From positions 33,962 through 97,961 of the forward strand of contig JBAMJV010001790.1 in NCBI GenBank assembly GCA_037951105.1: a DNA stretch of 64,000 nucleotides. Direction: 5' to 3'. Shown here piece after piece: positions 38,901-50,900 of this stretch. The notes under the pieces are model-generated. The model was not told the origin of the DNA. It ran no database searches and worked only from the letters and a program-made list of their open reading frames with translations. Within the stretch, counting starts at the first letter, position 1; every line of letters starts with the position of its first letter. The translations under genes and the position numbers were made by a program. The stretch is from Echinarachnius parma. Taxonomy: Eukaryota > Echinodermata > Echinoidea > Clypeasteroida > Echinarachniidae.

Positions 38901-41900
38901 CAAGCGATTCTAACCATGTATGCAAGTGCTTTTTACATGAATCATAGTTATTATGTAATCATACGTATATTTCCTGGCTGTGTTAATGCTTTTTTATATA
39001 TTCTTTTATTAAGTTAGATAACTATTTTGAGCTCAGCCATATACAGCTTGCTTTTATGATAATTTTAGTATAAGATATTTGTACCTTGTTTATTTTACTA
39101 TGCCAATGAATCATTTATATTTGAGATGAAGCAAAGTTTTTAATTTCTTAGTAATAGTGGTTTTGTCAATTGTTACCTTTGTTAAGAATCTTATGTTCAT
39201 TCTAGTACCTTTTATCTCATAAATGAAAGAATTAATGATGCTTTGAGACTTGATTGTAATGTAAGGCTTTATTAGAATTATTATTATTATTGTGACATCC
39301 TTGATGAATGTAAGTAATTACTTGTATTTTTCAATTGCAACTTGTTTCATAAAAATCAAATCTCAGCAAAAGACCAAAGTGAATACTAATGTAAAATAAT
39401 TTTGTTTACCATGAGTACTATCTTTGTTTAATTCATGTTTGATTTATTATTATTATTTTTTGTTTTTGTTTTTTTTGGGGGGATTTTCTGGTGAATTTTC
39501 CCAGCTCATGAAGTGATTATATGAAACTAAATGACTATGCTGCATGCTATTTCCAACAATTAATTAAGCTTGTATGAATTATACCTGGTCCTTTAGATTC
39601 GGTCATTGGCACCACAACGCAAGAAGTGATGGTCTATGGGTGCGACAGCAGCCCGTGCCAGCACGGCGGTACCTGTCGTAACGAGGTCGTTGCTCCGGGT
39701 TTTTCGTGCGATTGTCCTGTTGGCAAGGGCGGCCCTGTGTGTGATAAAGGTGAGAAACTTTGGTTGAAAATCAATGTTGGCAGATTCTAGCCTTGTCTAC
39801 ATGTACTGAAAACCTGAAAATTGCTTTCACACAAAATCATAGGTATTTACCTATGATTTTGTGTGAAAGCATTATGTGTGATTTTCCACCCCAAGAGCAT
39901 TTTTATTTAGTCTTTGTTTTAATTTTCCTTTTTCTTTTTATGAGCCCAAAGCCCTGGCATAGACCTGTACATGATACCTATGGTTATGAGGGGAATTATC
40001 TTTTCATCCCCCCCCCCCCCAAACAAAACTTATAAATTTAATATGAGCCTGTACTGAACTGCAGGTATTTGGCTGGAGTTTATGCATGTTTTACAAAAAC
40101 CTCAATTGTCCCTATATTCGTGGAAATTACAGTCAAACCTGTGTATAGTGACCACCTAATAAAGAGAAACAAGGAAAGTGACCACTGAATACAGGTGATA
40201 TAGGCAGGTTCCATAACATAGATTTTTCTCTACATTGGATAATTGGTGGCCACTCTAGGCAGGTTGGCTGCTATAGACAGGTTTGACTGTATTTTATTCA
40301 CCAATCCCTGCCCTAAGGGAGGGACCTGTGCATAAGACTGTACTAAATCATACATGCCCTGTTGACTGTAGCTCGTTAGAATGAGAGTGAATTGCAGCAT
40401 ATGTGCTTTTTCATGGTAGCATGGAATGCTCCCCAGGTAGTGTAGAGAGGAAGATTAATTTTTGTATTTACTTCTGTAAACCGGGGTGTCTTCGGCCGCC
40501 AGGGTGACTTTTGCCACTTTTTTAGATGAATGTATTTTCATCAAGCCTCACTTTTTAGAACAAATTTCTCATTGTTTCAAATATATTCCTATAGGGTAAT
40601 GTATAGAATCAGAAATTAGTTCTAAAGAATGCGACTTGAAGAAAATAAGTCGCCCCGTATGGTACTTATATTTACTCCAGGATTGAATATTATTGTAACT
40701 TTGCAAGGCCATCTAAAGGGAGCAGTGCAAACGTTTTGAAGAGGCTATATAAATGTATGATTATTACTATGATTATGATTATTATGATTATCATTTTCAT
40801 TATCAACATCATCATCAATGTTGTTATTACTTTCATTATAGCTGTGTCATTTGACACTCCCTCCTTCTCGGGCGACTCCTACCTGGCCTTTGCATCCATG
40901 GATGGATTCTTTGAGGTGGAGATCAACATCGAGTTCCAGACGAACTCCACAGAGGGCGTCCTACTCTACAACGCACAGAACGACGAGGGTACCGGGGACT
41001 TTGTCTCTCTCGCAATTGTCGACAACCGTGTTGAATTCAGGTAACAAGATGGAAACAAAAGTAATAATAGATAACAGCAGAATAAACTAACCCCTTGCTT
41101 TTTTCCAGATTAGGCCAAACATTTCCCTTTTTATTTGTAGAAGCCATGTCCAATATAGGTAGAGGAAGATAGAAGAAGTAATTCAAGCTTTCCTAATGAG
41201 AAATCTGTTTAGAATTTATACTTTATCAGACAGACCCTGTTAGCCTAGTGAAAAGTTATGCCCATATTATTTAGTGTATCAGACCACTTTCAACTCTCAA
41301 CAGCTCTGTCGAGAATAGTTAAACAAATTAGATCGCTAGCCATAATTATATATCTGCAAAGATTATTGATTTTCCCTCTACTGATTTTCCAAGATAGTAT
41401 TATGTTATCACATTTTGAGGTTTTGTTTAGCTAGCTAGCAGTGCTACAGCTCTCAACTAGCTGCCAACTAATTTCTATAATACTCTATATAACAAAGAGT
41501 CTAGTTCTTTACTAGTGATATAGACCATATTTTTTGGATTTCACTCAGCCCCAAATCTGTAGTATAGTTTATAACATGTTTTCCAACAGAACATTGATTA
41601 GGCAAAGTTAGAAACTAGGTCTTCCTGCAAAATATCTTTGCTAGCAGTAGAATTCTCCTTTATCCAATTAACCAACAGATATGCTAAATAATTTCAATGA
41701 AATTTTGAATGAAATATGGCGAGAGGGACAGTTTAGTTTCTGATACTCCTTGGGGTAAAATTAATCTGCCAGAAATATTCCCAGGAACGTAGCCCTTTAA
41801 TTTTTGGAAGTGGTGTTTATTCTGCACTTTTTTTTGTCACATTTTCAAATGCATTGTGAATTTGAAATGAATTAATTCATCTTTGGGGTTTGGGGTGTAA

Positions 41901-44900
41901 TGAATTTGTGTGAAGGAAATTTGAATTTGAATTGATTTTGTGTTTAAAATAGCATGCGGTTGCACTGGGATATTTTCGTTTTGACTTATCAGAATGCTTG
42001 GGAGTTTTCTTCTGAAGAATATCTGCTATTCCATTGTCACAAAGATGTATTATTAATGAGGTTTGGCATGGTGTGAAGACAATGGTTTTGTGGGTGTTGG
42101 TGTTTCTTTTTTGAATGGGATAAATGCATTTCTTTCATGAAAATAATGAGAGTACATGTTACGAATTGATGTTTCAAGTCGAGAAGGGTTTCAGCCACTA
42201 ATCCATGCTGAATCTGATTTATTATTAAACTGTTTAAATATCAAAAACCTTTGTAATAACCAAATCTATTCCTGATTTAGTCTTCCCTCTGATTTGCATG
42301 AGTATGAATATGAAGAAAGAGACATTTTTATTTCCACATAAAGTGTTCCTAGCTGCCCAGCAGAAACTTAATCTATTAGTTTGAAAGTACATGAGACCCT
42401 GCTATGCACCAACTATTTAATGAAGACAAATTCATTTAGATGGCTGAAAATTTATTTTTTACAAATGTAGGATTACCCTCTGGCTGAAAGTTTGACAAAT
42501 TTGTTAAACAGCATACTGATTACAGACCCCTTTCCTGCCAAAAAGAATCTAGATGCAATTTTTTTAAATAGGCTTTGTCTCAATGACAAAGAAAACTGTA
42601 GTAGAGTGTTGTTTTCACCATGAGAAAAGCTGAATAGGAAGAAGAATCTGCCAAAGTTTGAGCAAAATTTGTCAAGAATAAGAAAGTTACGAACACTTGT
42701 TCGAAATGAACAGATGACTAAAATTGTGATATCTTTCATTTATGGAATGTAAGAAACTTTATATTGTATTATTCCCTCATTATCAGCAAATTATTTTGAA
42801 AAGGGTTGTTATGGTAAAAGGCTGGATAATAGAAATATCTCATCTTAAAAATATATGGAAGGTAGTTTGTAAGGAATTGACAGTCAAAGGATAGAGGGTG
42901 ATTATTTTGTAAGCAATTGCAATTTTGGTCTGTTTGGTAAAGTTCGGACAAACTTTCAGATTTCTTGACTGTTTTTTTTAATTTTTTTATACTGATCACT
43001 CTTTTTATTCTGTAACTTATTCTGAAAACAATACTTTAACAGGCTTTCCTACCAGTTTAATTATAATTGTCTTGTAATTTATGTACTGGTGTAGATAGAT
43101 TTGTCTTGTGATGTCACTTGTCTGTTGATCACACACTCATTACATGTTTCATTTTCTTTATTTAGTCAAGATATTGCCATCAATGTTTTATCGGTACTAA
43201 AGGCACAAATGTGAGAAACAAAATGATTGCCTTTTTTTCCCTCTATTTCCATCAAAGTTTTATCGTTACCACAAGTGTTTAGAGGCACAAAGTTAGCACA
43301 TTGAAGCACAAAGTTTTTGAAATGTTGCCTAGCTGCACACGAAACATTTAATGGCAGAATTTAATATTTTACTCTTGTTTTTTATACCATGATTAAAATA
43401 TATGTGCAGTGAGCAAAGTACTTCTTTATCCACGGTTTCAAAGCTAAAAACAAATTAATACATTAGAGAGGCCATTATGTAAGATTTTTACAATTCAAAT
43501 AAAAAAAAGAAACCAATTCTTTCCTTAAATATCTTGTAATATGTCTTTTAACTCAATGCGCTATTAATTTTACATCTTGCAGATGCATTTCAGTTGTTTT
43601 TGCACAGATATTTTGCAAATGTTACCATAATTATCTTCTTTTATTGTATGCAAAGTAAAATTCTTTGCTAGCATGTTTTATCAGCATTCTTTGCAAAGCA
43701 ATATTTATTTGCGACTGATATATAGTGTTATATGTTAATGTATTCATCAACTAGATAAAATAGTGATTTTTACAGATGGCTTCATAAGCCACATTTTAAA
43801 ATCAAAATTGTAAGAAATAAGTCACCAAACGATTGGATCGTCATTTCTGTGTCTTCCCTCCTAACCCAGGTTCTTATCAACCGACCAATCAAACGGGTGA
43901 GTGCAGGTCATGTGACCCAACAGATGTCTTGGATAAGGAGAATGGTGGAAAAAATAATCAAAATTTAGAATTAAAATACCTTTCACCGGCACACTCATCT
44001 AGTTCATAAGATAAACATAACTCATCTGAGAGGAAGAAGCTGAATTCAATGACTTGAAACATATTAAACACTAATATCGCTTCATATTAATTGCATAGCC
44101 AATTTCTAACTATTTATAGATATGATTTGTAATATTCATACATATTTACAAGTACTACAAGTTATTATTTCTGTCAGCTACACTTGATCTACATCTACAT
44201 CTGCATGAAAGCTTAATTTTTATTATGTGTGTGAAAGGCATACACAGGTATTATAAATGCAGTATCTAAAGTGGAAGGTTTTTCTCTCTATTTGTTGCAT
44301 TTTGAGAGCAGGGAAATTTTATTTTTGCATTGCAAAATTTGGAAGTGAAGTGATGCCATTTTTATACATTTTATTCAGGTCCTTTGCATGGGTTTTGGCC
44401 GTTTCATTTGCACTACTGCACGAGAATGGTTTTTCTTTTTCAATTCTGCATTATATCTTTCAGCATGGCTTAGATTCATTGTTTCACTTGCCTATTTCTT
44501 TATGATTTTGCTCTATTTAGTTTTTATGTTACCACATGAAAAAGAGATATTAGAATAGTTCTTGTGTGATGTGCATGTAGACTTGGATGTTTTCCTATCT
44601 GAGAATTGATAATCCAGTCAGATTTTGTTTAACTCACAGACGGACATCTGAATTCTTTGATTATTTTTGCATAGTTCTGGGCCCCGTAACATAAACAGTT
44701 ATGATTAGTCGAATGATCAATTGATTGATCATACATTTGATTAGTTGATTATATGATTCATTGACTATCAATTGATAAGTCATATGATTAATCATACATC
44801 TGTATTGTTACAGAGCCCTGTGGGTGTATTCTGAAAACGATTATAAGTTAAAATTTATTGTATCTACGTCACTAAAATATATTTTAGCAAATCGCTATTC

Positions 44901-47900
44901 CTTAAGTACAGTTTGATATTTAGTGACATAGATATGATGTGAATAAAATAAATTTTAACTTAAAATCGTTATCAGAATACACCCCCAGGTTTTTCTATGA
45001 TATCAAATATTAGTGTTAAAAAAATGCATGTGTTGATTTCCAGACATTGCTTTATATCGAGTTTTTTTCAATTTGTAAATGTTGATATACTTATGTTGAC
45101 TAAGAGCAATGATATTGCTGAGTATAGTTTTATAATATATATATATTTCAATATCTATACATGTATATGTATTTGCTCGAAGTATGTTATGTTAACCAAT
45201 AGACATTACTAAAAACTAATAATTTCAAAATAACATTTACAAAATAAAAATATGTCAAATCAATACATGTATTCATTCATTTTATTTTGGAGTAGATGTC
45301 ATTTTTAATGTTGACCAAATTTTCATGTAGCAGTGTTAGAAAACTGCATCAGAATTAAAACCGCTCATCATAACTTCATTAATGTTTCATGTGTTTACAT
45401 CTCTTTCCTTTATATCTTTTCCCCTGTTCCGTTGAAAATTGTTAAATTAAAAAGGTCAATGCATTTTTCAAGATTTCAGATTGACACTCCAGCTGAAATG
45501 TAGAGATTTCATGTCAAAGAATATGCACCCATAATCAATTTGAAAATGAATAAATATACATGAATGATTATATGCTGCAGATGTTTTCAACCATTTTACT
45601 TAATTTCAGTTTCTCTTAAAATCATCTATTTAGTTCAGAACTCTTTTTTCCTGCTTGCATGACTTTGCTATTACAGCCATTAAGCCTATTACGTGTGAAT
45701 ATATATATATATATCTGTATACATGTATTAACTCCCCCTACTGTATTATTATATTGTGTGCGCTGCATATAAATCTGTATATTCGAAATATAAAGTTTTA
45801 AAAATGCATGTTTCATTAATACCTTTTTATACATACCCTAGAATAAGAATGGATTGTAATGACAGTTTTGGTGATCAATATAATGGACATACACTTTTGC
45901 TATACACCTTGAATCATAAATGACAGTTAAATGTATCGTACTATTGAGTAATAGATGTTAGATGTTTCTGTCTACGAACCTTTTGAAAATCATGCTGTAT
46001 TTTTATGTTAATGAGGAACAAAATGTATTTGCATACATGTACCTGGAAAGCCCAATTGAGATCAATCTTAAGATTGATTATAATAATAATCATAATAAAC
46101 TTGGATTTATATAGCGCCTTATATGATTGATCATCATCTCTAAGCACTTTACAATGATATTATATTATTGAATTTGTAGGAGAAAACTTGCTATGGATAT
46201 TTCTATAATGATGTGAAAATCTGTTTCATTAGGATCAGTTTTTATATACTATTTACATTTCATCTTGGACTAGATCACATTTATATCACTTTAACAAAGT
46301 TTGACTTTTTAATTGGTGAATATGTCGCCGTGGTAATCTATGGAACTAACTGTCATTTTATATTCATGTAATGATTTTGAGTATTAATAATTATTCAACA
46401 GGTGATATTGTATTGTTTTTGTACATATTACATGCTGATTAGTGTTATGTACGTTGTAATAATTATGTGATAACTGATTATCATTTAGGGTATAAAAAAT
46501 GAATGAACTGGTATTATACGGGAGCACATTCACTTTTTGAGCTAATCATTGTGGGGGGTAATATTTACATTCAGGAGTTCGACATACATGTAAGTGAAAT
46601 TAAGTATACTTTTACAATGCATCATGCATTGCAATATACAATGCAAGATGATGTTTTTTAGAGTATAATACTTTGAATACTCAGAGGAAGTAGACAGAAA
46701 TTTCAGGAAACACATGAAATGTAAATATTATTGATCTTATTTGACTTACAAAGTATGGCACATCTTACATTTGCAATATATACAGGATTCTGTTTGCAGA
46801 TGGTCATGATGAAGCAAGAAATTGGATTTTTGTTAGGAAGTTATCACTTGGTTATGGAACAGGTTGACGGTGGAATTTCGCTCACATCGGGGACTTAACT
46901 AACAAGATGTTGCACATCTGTCAAACATTGCACTATGGGATGGCACTGATCTTGGGTCATTAACATTCAATTTATTATCAAACATTAGCATTGTCATTTT
47001 AAGGAGTACTAAATAATGATTTACAATTATGTTATAATTTTATATATATATTTTTTTTAAATTGCATTTTAACATTTCATTAATACAGATTAGAACAAAT
47101 CCAAAGAAAGAATATGCATCAACGTATAGATAGATATAAACCTTTCTAGTAAATATTTGCTTAAAGTTTCAACAAAACATTTTAAACACTTTTAGAGTAG
47201 TGGAAGGGATCAAATAGTGTACAAAAACTTAATAGTAATACTAACTACCGTATTTGTCGGTGTATTACCCGCACTTTTTTTCAAAAAAAAAAAAAAAAAA
47301 GGGGGGTGCGGTTAATACACGACCGTATTAACCACCATTTTTTTTTTTTTTTATTTATTTTTTTTTTTTTTTTAGGGGTGCGGTTAATACACCGGAGCGG
47401 TTAATACACCGACAAATACGGTATAACTATAATAGTAATTTCAACATATTGCTTCTTATTAATTACTAGTAACACATTCAATTAAAGCTAACCAGCATGC
47501 AAACTTCAGGATTTTTATTTCATATTAGGAGTTAATCGGCTGTTTTGCAAAGTTTTAGAATTGGGATTAAACATAGTTTGACAAAGAGAAAATAATAGAA
47601 TGATATCATTAGTGATTAAGATATATAGCTGTATTGTAACCTTAGCACTAAATTTTAGTGGGCTTATTCTGTAAACCAGAAAAATTTTGACATTCATGTT
47701 GCAAAAACTATTAAAATTGGTACACATCCAGAGAAGAAATGTAAGAAAACACATAAACAGCTCACAAGTTATTTTCTTCTTCTGTTATGAACAACTTTAA
47801 TTTTCTTTAACTTTTATCTCTAATTTCCTTTTGGGTTATCTTCACGATTCCTCCACTTTTTGAAATCTCTAGTTTTCATTTTTTTTTCTTCATCTTCTCG

Positions 47901-50900
47901 ATTCCTCTTTCTAGATTCGACCTTGGCAGAGCAGATCCAGTGGTGATTCGCAGTGCTGTTGAGCTAGAACCGATGCGTTGGCACACGGTGCGAGCCTACC
48001 GCAGTCGGCGCGACGGCACCGTCAGTGTGGACGAGGAACCGGAGGTCGCCGGGTCAAGCAGTGGTGCCTCTGGCGCACTCAACCTTGGAGAGGAACTGTT
48101 CATCGGGAACGCGTTCCCACCAGCAGTGTAAGTCTGCAGTTATTTCATATTGGTTCAACATAGTAGTATTAATTACAACATCTAAAGAAGATGTTAAAAT
48201 GCTTTTAATATGTTACTACTCATCAGGGGAGGGGTGCTTAGGGGGAGGTGTCTTATTTTTTACTAATTACACAAATATTCACGTTGGGTACATACAAATA
48301 ATACTAAAATGCATATTCATAATTATAGAATCTGCATTGAATACATTTGATTTAATTGTTGGGCAATATTAGTTTGTGATAGATACATGTATCTTTCTTG
48401 AATAATTTTTGAAGGTTTCTTCAAAACAAAACAGGCTCATTATACAGCCATTGCTATCTAGATAAGATATGTATTTTTTTTTTTTTCATACATTTTTTAC
48501 AATTTTGCCGTTCACTTAATCTCTTCCACCACAGCGGTCTTGAGCTTGTGAACGCATCCAATGGATTTATCGGCTGCATCAGGAATGTTGAAGTCAACAG
48601 TAAAGTTTTGGATCTATCATCGACAAACTTGGCCATTGAGTACGGTGCTAATGTTGGCGAGTGTGGACACGATCCGTGCAAGGAACTCCCCTGCCTCAAC
48701 AATGGAACGTGCGACCCTGTCAATGCGGAGACATACAGATGTGTTTGCATGGAACCCTACCTGGGTGAGTCTATTACTGGGAATGTGGAAGGGGGTTGAA
48801 CAAGAGGGACATTGTGAGATAATGAATATAATACAATTTTATCATAATTACCCAAAATAATGCTTTGGTATATAATGTTCAGTTTTACAGTCTTTGCTCT
48901 CATTCCTGTTGTCAGTTTTTATTTGTGACATTAATTTGATATAATTGTTTCCGTCTTGTTCTTTGCCTAGGTCCCAAATGCGGTGACGTCCTGGCGGACC
49001 AGTGCGAGGGTAACATGTGCTACGTGGGGTCATCGTGCGTGCCCCTCCCAGAGGGAGGCTACAGGTGCGACTGTCAAGAGGGGTGGAAGGGAGAGCTGTG
49101 TGGTGAAGGTAAGAAGGATAATCAGGAGGAGGAGGAGAAGGAAGATAGTTGTTATGATGTTGATGGTGATGTTGGTTATGGTGGTGATGATAATGATGAT
49201 GATGATAAGCAGGAGGAGAATGGTGGTATTATGATGATGAGGCAGAGGAGAAGGAGGAGGAGGATAAAGATGGTGATAGTGGTGATGATCATGATCCTTC
49301 TACTGATGTTGGTGGGTGGTGATGATACTGATTGTAAAGACAGTGATGATAATGGTGGTGAAGATGATGAAGATGACAATGATGATGATAGTGGTGTTGG
49401 TGATGATGATGGTGTTGTGATGTGGATGAAGATAACACTGATGATGGTGTTGCTAATGATGATGATGTGATGTTGATGAAGACGACAATGATGATGATGA
49501 TAATTTAAGTAATTATTTTCAATTAACCTTTCCTTTTGGATCATAGAAATACCGCCCGACTGCGTACCCACCTTCAATGTTGCAGACACGTGCATACCTG
49601 CTTTCAGTGGCGATTCATACATCGAGCACCCATCCCTCCGATTGCCGCGACAGTTTGTGATCACGGTGGAGTTTTATCCTACGTCGACTGACGGCATGGT
49701 ATTCTACAACGGGCAGAAGGACACTGGGAATGGGGACTTTGTTTCACTCAACCTTCATGCCGGATATCTTGAGTTTAGATTCGACTTGGGAAGGGGCATT
49801 GCAGATATTAGGTAATTTAACCTTGTCTTTTATTGATTTCCGATTCACGTTAGTATGGAAGACTAGATTCTAACAGACTTTATTTTATTGCTATGAATTT
49901 GAATTAGTAGTCATCATTTCCATTCAAATATGCATGTGTTGATGCCAATGATTGTTGTGCAATGTTTTGTTTTCCTCTGGAAAAAAAAATCATTTTTGTT
50001 TAGATTTATTTAATGTTGTGATCCTTACATTGTATGATTTTCTGATTATTAAAAGAAACAAATTTCTTAAATCAATGCATCTCAAAGTAAATTCTAAACA
50101 ATTTCTTATCAATTTCCTCAATATTTTTACAGGAGTTCTAAAGTAGTTGAACTGAACGAGTGGCATGTAGTCCGAGTCATGAGGCGAGACTCGGGCAGTA
50201 TCCAGGGAGAGATGATCCTAGACAATCTGGAACCCGTCTTTGGCTCTTCACCAGTAAGTTTTCCTTCATTAATTTTTTTAACCCGCTAAATATTGACTTA
50301 TTCTTAAGCCCGGGTAAATAGGCTTTCTGCTTATCCATTACATGTACATTAAAGGGATAGTTGAGTTTTGGTATAGATGGCGCTACACAAAATAATTTGT
50401 TGATGAGATAATGAAAAATTTAAAAGAGCATACAATTTTAAAGACAGACTAAACTTAATTTTATCGAAATCGGTTCAGAAATGGCTGAAATATCCATAAA
50501 CATAACCATTTGTAATAATTGTGGGGCCCCACAATTATTCGACAATTTTGAACCAGCCGTTAATTTTATTTTTGTTATGCTTCGTCTTTTTAAAAATTTA
50601 CAAAAGTGGTTTTTAAATAGTTGTTGATCCGATTTAAATTTTGTATTCATTTCGAACATGGTGGAGTTATTACTATTAGTTTGTAATGTAATGGTGCAGG
50701 TTTTGGTTACTAAAATTCAGTTTTACCAAAACTGTACTCTCTTTTAATACCAAAACTCAACTATCCCTTTAAGTCTGTGCTCTAAGCTGTTCTCCTACAA
50801 GGAGACTTTTGCTGTTTCACAGCATGAAACACAATATTAGACAATCTGGAACCTGTGTTTGGTTCTTCACCTGTAAGTTTGCATACTTTGCACCCTTTGG

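Larger units (their letters stand above)
41041..47914 (+). other. AGRN: Agrin intron 18 (6.9 kb, inside LG1)
   Basis: The longest intron. Apart from the foldbacks at 44818 and 47246 and the TATATAGCGC repeat at 46.1 kb it is AT-rich and featureless to me. Confidence 0.75.

Noticed and set aside
49015-49470. Exon 21 frame continuing into a poly-Asp/Glu/Arg stretch
   Set aside because: Read-through of the donor at 49109 into a simple repeat; the splice donor is good and exon 22 follows in phase.
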